A stretch of 64,000 bases of DNA from Kitasatospora cinereorecta. Its GTDB lineage: Bacteria; Actinomycetota; Actinomycetes; Streptomycetales; Streptomycetaceae. The position numbers and the translations under genes are program-made. Positions within the stretch are counted from its first letter, which is position 1. Every line of letters starts with the position of its first letter. The stretch is from assembly GCF_024172095.1 (NCBI RefSeq), contig NZ_JAMZDX010000008.1, positions 186,001 through 250,000 of the forward strand, written 5' to 3'. Below are positions 9,110 through 16,810 of the stretch, piece by piece. The notes under the pieces were generated by a model that saw only the letters and a list, made by a program, of their open reading frames with translations, was not told the DNA's origin and searched no databases.

Positions 9110-9894
9110 GCACAAGGGCCGTGACCGGGCGGCCCACCGGCCCCGAGCGGGGCGGTGGGCCGCCCGCCTGTGCGGTGCCCGCCCACCTGCAGCCACGCTG
9201 GCGCCACCTGCCGCTCCTGGCCGCCGTCCTGGCCCAGGCCTTCGGCCCGCCCGGCGCGCGAGGACGCCGGCTGGGTTACGCGTTCGTGCCGTTCTGGCTG
9301 GCACAGGTCGCACTCAGCCACGGCCGCGGCCAGGTCCTCGCCATCGGACCGGCGACCGTGACCGTCATCCAGCCCGCCCCGCCCGGCCGCCGCCTGGCCG
9401 GGTCCTGCGCCGCACTCCCCGCCGCCGTGCTCGCGCTGTGCGCGGCGATGCTGCCCGTCGCGGCGGCCGGGGCCCTGGTGGCCGACCTTGCGGCCGGGCC
9501 GAAGTGGTGCGCGGCGGGCGCCGACGCGGGCCTTGCGGTGTGCGCCGGCCTTCTCGTGTGGCAGCTGGCCGCACTGGCGCGCGCGGCCCGCAGGGCCACG
9601 CAGCTGCACCGCGTCCTTCGTCCGCTGCAACACCGGGGCGGCCGGTGGGCGGAAGTGGGATCCCTCGCGGGCGGCCGCGACGCACACACCACCCGCACCC
9701 TGGCACGCGAACTGCTGGCCTGGGCCGACGAACACCGCATCGGACTGGCTGCGGTCGCCGCCACCGACCGGCTCGCCCGCCTCTACGCCCGCGCCGGCTT
9801 CCGGCCCGCCCACCTGGGCTCGGCCGTGCTCCTGCGCGAGCCCCACACGCTCCCGCTGGTCGACTCGGCGCAGCGTCCGGGCCCGCAGAAGTAG
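9106..9894 (+). CDS. Membrane-anchored protein with GNAT-like C-terminus
   Basis: ATG 9106 overlaps the preceding TGA (ATGA), completing the coupled trio. The 262-residue product has an N-terminal soluble part, a hydrophobic centre (AALPAAVLALCAAMLPVAAA and LAVCAGLLVWQLAALA; probably two TM helices) and a C-terminal segment of about 80 residues (ELLAWADEHRIGLAAVAATD; LARLYARAGFRPAHLG) that resembles the end of GNAT acetyltransferases, where an ARLYARAGF-like motif forms the last strand and helix. The acetyl-CoA P-loop is not obvious, so activity is uncertain. Confidence 0.65.
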   Translation: MSTRAVTGRPTGPERGGGPPACAVPAHLQPRWRHLPLLAAVLAQAFGPPGARGRRLGYAFVPFWLAQVALSHGRGQVLAIGPATVTVIQPAPPGRRLAGSCAALPAAVLALCAAMLPVAAAGALVADLAAGPKWCAAGADAGLAVCAGLLVWQLAALARAARRATQLHRVLRPLQHRGGRWAEVGSLAGGRDAHTTRTLARELLAWADEHRIGLAAVAATDRLARLYARAGFRPAHLGSAVLLREPHTLPLVDSAQRPGPQK

Positions 9895-10261
9895 CGAAGG
9901 TCCGGGACGCGCACATCCCCGCACGCCGGCGATCTCGACGGAGTCCTCCGGGATCGTCACCGACCAGGACGAAGCCGGCTCCCTGATCCGATGCCCTTCG
10001 TCCCACCGAACCGGCGGGCCGAGCAGCGGGACGAGGTCACCGATGCGCTTCACCTGACGGCGGGAAGCCCCGCAACATGTGGCGCCCGCTGGGGCTGACG
10101 CCGACCGACGAGAGACTCGCCCGGGGCGCAGACAACGGGTCCGGGCGCAACGGCGGGCGGCCGGGGGCGGATGGGGGTTCGCGCGGCGGGTGGCCAGGTA
10201 GCCGGTGGGAGGGCTCCGGGCGCATCGGGGGTGTCGGACGGCGTGGCTACGATCCCGGTCC
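9895..10261. pseudogene. Gap with N-terminal SUKH/SMI1-like fragment on reverse strand
   Basis: No complete gene in this 367-base gap. On the reverse strand from GTG 10053 the frame reads KRIGDLVPLLGPPVRWDEGH and then ASSWSVTIPEDSVEIAG, which looks like the opening of an SMI1/KNR4 (SUKH) immunity-type protein, but it loses protein character near 9930 and runs into the end of the preceding gene. I read it as a truncated 5' fragment. The remainder up to 10261 is GC-rich spacer with no strong promoter that I can see. Confidence 0.35.
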
Positions 10262-10843
10262 ATGGGCTACACCACGACATTCACTGGCCGGATCGCCGTC
10301 GAGCCGCCGCTGGGCGCGCAGGAGATCGCCTACCTGCGGAAGTTCGCGGGCACCCGGCGCATGGACCGCGACAACGGCCCGTACTACGTCGACGGCACCG
10401 GCTACGCCGGGCAGGGCCGCGATGCGGACATCCGCGAGTACAGCAAGCCCCCGGCGGGCCAACCCGGTCTGTCGTGCCGGTGGGAGCCCACGGACGACGG
10501 CACCGCCATCGAATGGAACGGGTGGGAGAAGTTCTACAACGCCACCGAGTGGATGGCCTACCTGGTCGACCACTTCCTGAAGCCTGGCGCCCATGCCCAG
10601 GGCATGCCCGGGTTCGAGGACTTCACCTTCGACCACGTACTGAACGGCGTGATCGACGCTCAGGGCGAGGAGGACTGGGACACCTGGCAGCTGACGGTGT
10701 CCGACAACACGGTGTCCGCCACCGGGCCCGTCGAGCCCGAGACCGTGTGGCTGTGCGGGGCCTGCCTGACGCAGGTCGCCGACGAAGACACCCCCTGCTG
10801 CCCAGGTGCGGAGCCGACGTCGGCAATCGTCGTACCCGAGTAG
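10262..10843 (+). CDS. Conserved Streptomyces hypothetical (MGYTTTFTG family)
   Basis: 193 residues from ATG 10262. The opening MGYTTTFTGRIAVEPPL, the segment GPYYVDGTGYAGQGRDADIR, and EWNGWEKFYNATEWMAYLVD are very characteristic of a widespread actinobacterial family of unknown function. A C-terminal VWLCGACLTQV..DTPCCPG part has two Cys pairs that could bind zinc. The protein looks cytosolic. It is monocistronic by position and has no visible partner. Confidence 0.75.
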   Translation: MGYTTTFTGRIAVEPPLGAQEIAYLRKFAGTRRMDRDNGPYYVDGTGYAGQGRDADIREYSKPPAGQPGLSCRWEPTDDGTAIEWNGWEKFYNATEWMAYLVDHFLKPGAHAQGMPGFEDFTFDHVLNGVIDAQGEEDWDTWQLTVSDNTVSATGPVEPETVWLCGACLTQVADEDTPCCPGAEPTSAIVVPE

Positions 10844-10952
10844 GCCACTTTGCGCCCACTGCAACGTACATGGCTAGGCTCCTCGGGCGATCCGCCTGAC
10901 GGCCGGGTCACCGCAGTGCCGAGCACGAGTTACCCGGGTTGAGGATCAGACG

Positions 10953-11501
10953 GTGAACGAGGACTTGATCGAGTCGCATCTTGTGTCCCTGTGGGGCGTC
11001 CCGGCACGAAGTGCACACTTCTCGGGTCCCGGCCACGACGTCGCCCTGGCCAAGTGGGAGGCCGGCCAGACCGACGAGGGCGTCACTCTGTACGTGACGA
11101 ACGGCGCCAGCATGCGCGTCTGCGACGCCGCCACGGGCCGGAGGGTCGAGTTCGTGCTGGGTCTCCTGCCGGAACACGACGCCGTCGCCAAGTCCCTCGC
11201 GATGCTGGCGGGAGCGGTGTGCTCCGGCATCGACGTCGGCCGAGGCGACACCGTGACGCTCACCACCCCTCTGTGGCCGGGCGCGCCCTTCCGGACATAC
11301 CTGGCGCTCCCCCCAATGGAAGAGATCGTCCCGCCGCTCCCGCTCGCCGACGGAACCCATGTCGACTTCCTCCCGGTCATGCCGCTCTACGACACGGAGC
11401 TGCGCCTGAAGAAGGAGCGGTCCGCAGAATGGATCACCGGAGAGATCATCGACCAGGGCATACCCTGGACGAGCCCTACCCGCCCGAGCCTGCACGGGTA
11501 G
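10953..11501 (+). CDS. Suppressor-of-fused (SUFU) domain protein, immunity-type
   Basis: 182 residues from GTG 10953 with GAGG upstream. The order of elements (HLVSLWGVPARSAHF; VTLYVTNGASMRV; RRVEFVLGLLP; late FLPVMPLYDTELRLKKERS) follows the bacterial SUFU domain, in which a TNG(M/A)S motif and a late 'V-PLY-E' strand are conserved. Bacterial SUFU proteins often serve as immunity proteins against polymorphic toxins. No toxin gene is adjacent; the convergent neighbour is a SUKH protein, another immunity fold, so this looks like an orphan immunity cluster. Family call is by motif reading. Confidence 0.6.
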   Translation: MNEDLIESHLVSLWGVPARSAHFSGPGHDVALAKWEAGQTDEGVTLYVTNGASMRVCDAATGRRVEFVLGLLPEHDAVAKSLAMLAGAVCSGIDVGRGDTVTLTTPLWPGAPFRTYLALPPMEEIVPPLPLADGTHVDFLPVMPLYDTELRLKKERSAEWITGEIIDQGIPWTSPTRPSLHG

Positions 11502-11560
11502 GGACCGACCGGCCCGCCGATCCAGGCCCGCTGCTGCCGGCCGCCGGGACCGCTCGGCGC

Positions 11561-12133
11561 TCACCAGGCCGCAACCTCCGACCCGACCGTGGGCAGCGCC
11601 CACGGCTCCACAGCGCCGGCGACCAGGTCGGCCAGGAACTGGACCGCCCCGCCGGTGTAGTGCCACCACGCGGAGCTCCGCGACGCCACGGTGACCGTCC
11701 ACTCCCCTGGCCCGCCCGGGCCGGTGGACCACAGGAAGAAGTCCCCACAGTTCGAACCGGCCCAGGGAAGCAGACCGCCCGGAGCGGGATAGGCGTGGAG
11801 CGGGACTTCCAGGTCGGCTTCCCCGCACCACTCCGCGATGGTCTCCAACGTTCCGCGTATCCCCCGCACCCACGCGCACTCGGCGCCGGGATCCGGCCCG
11901 CCCACCCCGAGGAAGTCACCGAGTTCGAAGGGCGGGTAGAGCTCGCACAGGAGCTTGAAGTCGCCCGGCAGGCTCACGCCCAACTCGGCCTCCACCACGT
12001 CCCATCCGATGTCGGCAGGCTCCGGCAGGCGCACCGCGGCCAGGGCCGGCACCACCCGTTCCAACTCCCGGATCGCCTCGGCAGGGTCGGTGATACGCCG
12101 ATGCGGCGCCTGGGTACCAGCGAAGTCGTCCAT
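11561..12133 (-). CDS. SMI1/KNR4 (SUKH) family protein, immunity-type
   Basis: 190 residues from ATG 12133. A helical lead-in is followed by the SUKH signature: VEAELGVSLPGDFKLLCELY, then FLGVGGP, the later WAGSNCGDFFLWSTG segment and TVASRSSAWWHYTGGAVQFL. These match the G-x-LP-x-x-Y and W/G-x-x-x-x-G-D features of SUKH domains. The start could be up to 49 residues further upstream, but that extension is low-complexity. It converges on the SUFU gene with a gap of 59 bases. SUKH proteins usually protect against secreted nuclease toxins; here no toxin is visible. Confidence 0.7.
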   Translation of the reverse strand: MDDFAGTQAPHRRITDPAEAIRELERVVPALAAVRLPEPADIGWDVVEAELGVSLPGDFKLLCELYPPFELGDFLGVGGPDPGAECAWVRGIRGTLETIAEWCGEADLEVPLHAYPAPGGLLPWAGSNCGDFFLWSTGPGGPGEWTVTVASRSSAWWHYTGGAVQFLADLVAGAVEPWALPTVGSEVAAW

Positions 12134-12306
12134 CCGGCCAGCCTGCCAGAAGCGCCACCCGCCCCATCCCGGGGATCCGCTGCCGGGAGCGGCCACTGAT
12201 GGGCCATGAAGCAGCCCGCCGGCGACGTTCACTGAGCAGATCCGCTGGATGCCACCTATCTTGAGGACGAAATAGGACAAATCACCCTCAATGTCGTGGA
12301 GTCGTC

Positions 12307-12927
12307 GTGAACAAGGGACAGCTCGTCGAGCAGGTCGCCGGGCAGCTCGGCAGCCGCACTGCGGCCGAGGACGCCGTCGACGCGGTCCTCGATGCCATGG
12401 TCCGCGCCGTGGTGGCCGGGGAACGGGTTCAGGTCACGGGCTTCGGCACGCTGGAGAAGGTCGAGCGCGCCGGCCGCTACGCCCGCAACCCGCAGACCGG
12501 CGAGCGCGTGCGGGTCAAGAAGACCAGCCTGCCGCGCTTCCGCCCTGGCCAGGGCTTCAAGGACCTGGTCTCCGGCGCGAAGAAGCTGCCCAAGACCGGA
12601 CCCGCCACCGCGAAGGCCCCCAAGGGCTCACTCACCGCCGGGAAAACCGCCGCCTCCGCGCCCGCCCGCAAGCGGGCCGCCACCAAGCGCACCACCGCGG
12701 CCGCCACTGCTCCGACCGCCACGAAGAAGACAACCACGGCCAATAAGACCGCACCCGGCGCCGCGGCCAAGAAGACCACCACGGCGGCGAAGAAGAGCAC
12801 GGCGCCCGCGAAGAAGGCCACCACCGCGGTCAAGAAGACCCCGCCCGGTGCCGCCAAGAAGACCGCGCCCGGTGCCGCCAAGAAGACCACGCCCGCCAAG
12901 CGGGCCACCCGCCGCACCACCGCCTGA
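12307..12927 (+). CDS. hupS: HU-type nucleoid protein with lysine/alanine-rich histone-like tail
   Basis: 206 residues from GTG 12307 (GGAG nine bases before). Residues 1-95 are a standard HU fold: MNKGQLVEQVAGQL, GERVQVTGFGTLEKVERAGR, RNPQTGERVRVKK and the DNA-wrapping arm. From about residue 98 the tail is built from Lys-Lys, Ala, Thr and Pro (AAKKTTTAAKKSTAPAKKAT), resembling histone H1. Streptomyces HupS has this architecture and binds DNA in the nucleoid, especially in spores. Short near-repeats in the tail (GAAKKTAPGAAKKT) suggest slippage growth. A plasmid copy could compact the replicon or silence foreign DNA. Assignment is strong; orthology to chromosomal HupS is not tested. Confidence 0.9.
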   Translation: MNKGQLVEQVAGQLGSRTAAEDAVDAVLDAMVRAVVAGERVQVTGFGTLEKVERAGRYARNPQTGERVRVKKTSLPRFRPGQGFKDLVSGAKKLPKTGPATAKAPKGSLTAGKTAASAPARKRAATKRTTAAATAPTATKKTTTANKTAPGAAAKKTTTAAKKSTAPAKKATTAVKKTPPGAAKKTAPGAAKKTTPAKRATRRTTA

Positions 12928-13049
12928 GTCGAACCGCGATGCGCCGGACGCCCCACACTCCCGACGCATCGGCTTTTGTTCACGTTGGACAGCAGATTCC
13001 GACCATGTTGGAAGGCACCAGCGTTCGGCGCCGTTCGACTGCCAGACGG

Positions 13050-14156
13050 CTAGAAAAGGCCGGCCGAGGTGCCCTGCGCGAGGCTCCCGTGGATCGTGCG
13101 CAGCCACGGGCTGCGCACGGCCGGTAGCCGGGCCAAGGTGTGCTGGAGCGTTTCCCGGTCGACCCGGAACAGGTAGTTGGGGAGCAGTGGGAGTGGGTCG
13201 TCGCGGAGTACGTCTCGGGGTATGCGGCCTGACGCGGGAACCGGCAGGTACGGCTGGGGCGAGACGAGCCACAGCCACACCCCTAGTGGAAGGGGCACCG
13301 GGTATGCCGACGTGGTCGGGCCGGCGGGGGTCCAGGTCCGGCCTGTCTGGGGATGGATCGGTACGAGGAGGATGCCGGCGTCCCCGTCCGGGGAGGGCTG
13401 TCCCGGTCCGGCCAGGACGGCGCGCCGCTTCTCAGGGCCTGCCGGGAGAAGGGCGTCGAGCGTGCGTTGGAACACGTCCGTGGTCAGACCGCCCGGGACC
13501 TTCACCGGCTGCCCCTGGGAGGCCACCAGCAGGTGGGCGAGCGCGTGGCCGGCTGCCGCCTCCCACTGCGGGCTCCACGACCAGTAGTGGTTCGATCCCA
13601 GCCGCCCTCCCCATGTGGCGATCGGCTCGAACGGGGGCGTTTTCTCCGCCTTCTGTGCCAGCTCCGCCCAGGAGAGGGGCGCAGCGTGGATACCCTCGAC
13701 GGGGATGCGGTGCGCGGTGTCCGAGCCGAGCCGCACTGCCTGCCAGAGCGAGCAGTCGTCGACCCGGGTCGCCACGGGGAGGTCGCATGCCTGGCAGGCC
13801 ATGTTGGGCCCGTCGGCTCCGTCGAGGCCGCAGCAGGCACCGCCGCGCTTCTCGGGAATCAGCCGGGTTCCACGGATATCGCCGGGCGCGATGACACTCG
13901 CCCCGGGCGTGCTGTCGGACAGAGCGTAAACCGGTGCGTAGATGCCGCGCGCCTCCGCCTCGCCCGGATCAATCTCGTCCCACCTTCGCCACGGCCCTCC
14001 CCAGGGGTCCGGGTCCACGGCAAACGTCCCGGACTCCATGAGCACCGGAAGCTGGGCCCCGTTCCCGTACGTCTGACGGGCGTGGACCGGCAGTGCGACC
14101 TGGGACAGCGGGGTGGTCAACTCGGCGCCGCATCCCGCACACACGAATACGAACAC
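13050..14156 (-). CDS. Conserved Streptomyces protein with Cys-rich N-terminus, unknown
   Basis: 368 residues. GTG 14156 is chosen because GGAGG lies five bases before it and the protein then opens VFVFVCAGCGAELTTPLSQV, a CxxC element typical of this family. Further conserved-looking parts are LMESGTFAVDPDPWGGPWRR, GDIRGTRLIPEKRGGACCGL, ACQACDLPVATRVDDCSLWQ and a C-terminal domain ending near WLRTIHGSLAQ. The two CxxC pairs (start; ACQACD) suggest zinc binding. It is frequent in Streptomyces genomes without assigned function. Sequence upstream of 14156 is Arg/Pro-rich shadow. Confidence 0.75.
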   Translation of the reverse strand: MFVFVCAGCGAELTTPLSQVALPVHARQTYGNGAQLPVLMESGTFAVDPDPWGGPWRRWDEIDPGEAEARGIYAPVYALSDSTPGASVIAPGDIRGTRLIPEKRGGACCGLDGADGPNMACQACDLPVATRVDDCSLWQAVRLGSDTAHRIPVEGIHAAPLSWAELAQKAEKTPPFEPIATWGGRLGSNHYWSWSPQWEAAAGHALAHLLVASQGQPVKVPGGLTTDVFQRTLDALLPAGPEKRRAVLAGPGQPSPDGDAGILLVPIHPQTGRTWTPAGPTTSAYPVPLPLGVWLWLVSPQPYLPVPASGRIPRDVLRDDPLPLLPNYLFRVDRETLQHTLARLPAVRSPWLRTIHGSLAQGTSAGLF

Positions 14157-14461
14157 ATGCCCTCCACCTGGGAAACAGACGCATCGTCGCAGCCCGCCGA
14201 CAGCCGGCCAACACGATTTCCCATCCATCGCGGAAACGGCCCCTGCCATCGCCTCCGCGGGTGCACAGGACTGCCCCGGTGAGGACGGGCACCCCGCGAC
14301 TGACCCCACCCCCGGAACGGGAACCGGGAAGGCCGCCCGACAACGGCCCCCGATCCGGCACCCGCCCCGGCACGGCCCCGACCACGGTGCGGGTGCCGCA
14401 GGTACTCGACCGGCGCCTGGGCTCAGGGCCTGTCCGGGAGCCCTCCGCATCCTGGCACCCG

Positions 14462-15178
14462 TCAGCACACCCCGGCGCGGGATACCTCAGGGCACCGCCC
14501 GCGACGCCCAGCCGCGCGCAACGCCCAGGCACGGGTGCGGGCCGCATCACCAGGGCGTACCCCCTCGGCGACGGGGGTCGTGCCCACCAGGCGCAGCCGT
14601 AGGCGGTGGATGCGCACGTCGAGGGCGACCGTGATCCGGCGGCGGGATCTGTCGCGGACGGCGGCGACGGTGGCGGCGCTCGTGTCCAGGCGCGCGGCGA
14701 GGTACGTCGCGGGCCAGCCCTGCAGCGCCAGCTCCGTCAGGGCCACGGCCGCAGGTTCGGCACTGGTCAGGCCCCGTCCGCGGGCCGGGGTCCGGCCGGG
14801 GCCGGGCAGCGGGACGCCGAGGACGGCCTCGGCCGTGCTGCGGGCGATCCGGGCCGGACGAGCCTCGGGCGTGCGCAGCAGGCGGCGGACAAGGGTGACG
14901 GAGATGCCCGTGGTGTCGGCGATGTCCTGAGCTGACATGCCGCGCCGGACCAGGACCGCGGCCAGCAGGGCGGCGGGGCCTGCATCGACGCGCGCGGCCA
15001 GGCCCTGGGCCCGGTCGCTGTCACGGCGCCGCCGGGCTCGCAGCGCCGCCTCCCGGCAGCCGGCACGGGCGCAGCCGTAGTCCGCGCAGGAGGCCTGCCC
15101 GTGGCGGACCCGGCTGCGGACCGGCCGGCGGGGCGGCTGCCCGCCCGCGGCATGGTCCTGACCGGCCGTCACCAGCAC
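14462..15178 (-). CDS. Helix-turn-helix DNA-binding protein with Cys-rich N-terminus
   Basis: About 238 residues; the start is GTG 15178 (or 15172), directly behind GGGGAGGAG. The N-terminus has an ADYGCARAGCREAALRARRR motif, common in actinophage and plasmid regulators, then a helix-turn-helix (GMSAQDIADTTGISVTLVRR LLRTPEAR) and a second similar helix pair (GWPATYLAARLDTSAATVAA). Such double-HTH proteins are probably transcriptional regulators. Two CTGAATTCAG palindromes lie about 310 bases upstream and are candidate operators. Confidence 0.6.
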   Translation of the reverse strand: MLVTAGQDHAAGGQPPRRPVRSRVRHGQASCADYGCARAGCREAALRARRRRDSDRAQGLAARVDAGPAALLAAVLVRRGMSAQDIADTTGISVTLVRRLLRTPEARPARIARSTAEAVLGVPLPGPGRTPARGRGLTSAEPAAVALTELALQGWPATYLAARLDTSAATVAAVRDRSRRRITVALDVRIHRLRLRLVGTTPVAEGVRPGDAARTRAWALRAAGRRGRCPEVSRAGVC

Positions 15179-15484
15179 ATCTCCTCCCCGGGTGGTCACA
15201 CGGGCAGTATGCCGGGCACCGGAAACGGCAGGAGAGGCCGCCCGGCACCAGCCGTCAACTGCACAACTGCCCCGAGGCCCGGACACCCGACCGGTAGCCC
15301 GACAGACAGGCGCAGGTGCGCCACCGGGCGCACGGACGGATCGGCAGGTACGCGCCGTGGTTCGGCCCAGCAGCGTCGCCTCCACCCCGAAGGGCGCCCA
15401 CGCCGACCGGTCCGCGGTCCGGGGCGGGCGCGCAAGGGCGGTCCGGCTCTGGGAACACCACGCTGCGCGGCTGGACATGACCTG

Positions 15485-15535
15485 CTGAATTCAGTAGGTG
15501 AGAGGTGGCTAAGGGGCGACTAACTGAATTCAGTT
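15485..15535. promoter_or_regulatory. Twin palindromes sharing CTGAATTCAG
   Basis: CTGAATTCAG occurs at 15485-15494 and, within the perfect 14-bp palindrome AACTGAATTCAGTT, at 15522-15535. In a 70% GC region two such AT-containing palindromes 39 bases apart are unlikely by chance and look like paired repressor binding sites. The nearest gene they could control is the leftward helix-turn-helix gene. Confidence 0.45.
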
Positions 15536-16369
15536 GGTCGAGTTGTCCGGTGGCCGGGAGATCCCGGCGCCAGCCACTGACCACGGCGAGGCCCCGGGGC
15601 GCGGCGGCGGCCGGCCTCCGAGGCCTCCACTGGCAGCGGGCGCCGGCCTGGGAGCGCGGTCCCCGTGGGGGTCGGCGCTGCCGAGGGGCGGCAGAACATC
15701 ACTGCCGATCAATTCAAGTTCGGGGTGGTCACACCGAGGTATATCGGCGCGCCACACCGAGTGCGACCTGCGCCAACAGGCCTCACCCATCTCCAGGAGA
15801 CGCCCCATCCGAGCAAGAACGAAGTCGCATCCACGGAGCGCCCTCGCATGAGGGCACACAGGCCTCTAAACCACGGAAGGCAGAAGGGGCCTGGATGGAC
15901 AGTCTGCGGATGCGGTTTCGATATGGCAAGTCAAACCTTGCGACGACTATCCGTCAGACGGAGCCGCCACCCTCCTGACCTGGCACTTTCCCGCCTTGCC
16001 AGGGCAAGGATTTATGAGCCATTGGCGCCTGTGCGCTGGACATCCCAGGCCCACGCGACTTAAATGCCGACTACGTGGGGAGCCATCCGGTCAACGAAGC
16101 CGCGTTACATACCTGAATAAACGCCTCCGGAGCACTCCCCCGCCACTCGAGCCGATCGCCCGGAACAGATCTGAAAAACATCTGACGGTTTTTCAAAAGT
16201 GTTTCGCTAAAAGGTCCACGGGCTTGACTCCTCTCCTTTTCGCCGACGAAGATTCCGGGAGCGTGCATCCTCGTTCTCCCCGCCGCGCCAACGGCAGGGA
16301 GCGCGCGCACGCGACAGCACCACTTCCCAGCCCCATCCGAGCACTGAACGAACGGAGCTCCACCCACCC
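15536..16369. other. Long region without recognisable gene
   Basis: About 830 bases. Several frames stay open on both strands but none has protein character or a good start. The GC content drops from about 15690 onward and again at 16160-16215 (GATCTGAAAAACATCTGACG, then a TTTTTC and AAAAGG stretch), as expected for promoter DNA of the gene starting at 16370. I saw no tRNA, attachment site or hairpin terminator here. Confidence 0.4.
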
Positions 16370-16732
16370 GTGAACAACGACTTCACCAACCCCTTCACCG
16401 ACCCCGCCGCCGTGCCGGTCTCCGGCGTGCCCGCGGGCAGCACGTTCTCGGCTGCGGAGGCCGAGGTCGCCTCCGGCCCCCGGTTCAGCGGTCTCGTGGT
16501 GCCCGTGGAGACCCTGCTGGCCTCCCCGATGGCGACTCAGCTGCCCGGCGGTCCGGTCCTGGGCGGGAGGCGCACGTCGCTCTCGCCCGCCCTGGTGATC
16601 GTGCTCTTCGGCATCGTCACCACCACCGTGGTCGCGCTGATCCTGCTGGGCTGGCAGGTCGCGACCGCGTTCGCGGTCGTCGCCGGCTGCGGCCTGGTCA
16701 CCGCCGAGCTGAAGAAGCGCCTCTTCTCCTGA
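16370..16732 (+). CDS. Small membrane protein, two TM helices
   Basis: 120 residues from GTG 16370 (MNNDFTNPFTDPAAVPVSGV). An N-terminal 70-residue soluble part is followed by two adjacent hydrophobic helices (ALVIVLFGIVTTTVVALILL and VATAFAVVAGCGLVTA) and a short basic end (ELKKRLFS). Small two-helix proteins of this type are common among plasmid spread or conjugation genes, but no family motif identifies it. It has its own long upstream region and is closed by a strong hairpin. Confidence 0.6.
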   Translation: MNNDFTNPFTDPAAVPVSGVPAGSTFSAAEAEVASGPRFSGLVVPVETLLASPMATQLPGGPVLGGRRTSLSPALVIVLFGIVTTTVVALILLGWQVATAFAVVAGCGLVTAELKKRLFS

Positions 16733-16746
16733 CCCGCCCGGAAGGG

Positions 16747-16779
16747 AGGGGGTGCCCGCCGGGTCGGCGGGCACCCCCT
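16747..16779 (+). terminator. Strong hairpin terminator
   Basis: A perfect 14-bp stem (AGGGGGTGCCCGCC pairing with GGCGGGCACCCCCT) around a five-base loop, 14 bases after the stop of the membrane protein and followed by CTTCC. High-GC hairpins with little U-tract are the usual Streptomyces terminators. Confidence 0.8.
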
Positions 16780-16810
16780 TCCTTCCCCGGGCCTGGAAAG
16801 GGGAGCGATC

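Noticed and set aside
13050..14468. Upstream extension of the Cys-rich gene beyond 14156
   Set aside because: A strong ribosome site precedes GTG 14156 and the extension has shadow-type composition.
15536..16369. tRNA gene or attachment site in the long non-coding stretch
   Set aside because: No cloverleaf-compatible arms or TTCGAATC-like T loop seen.
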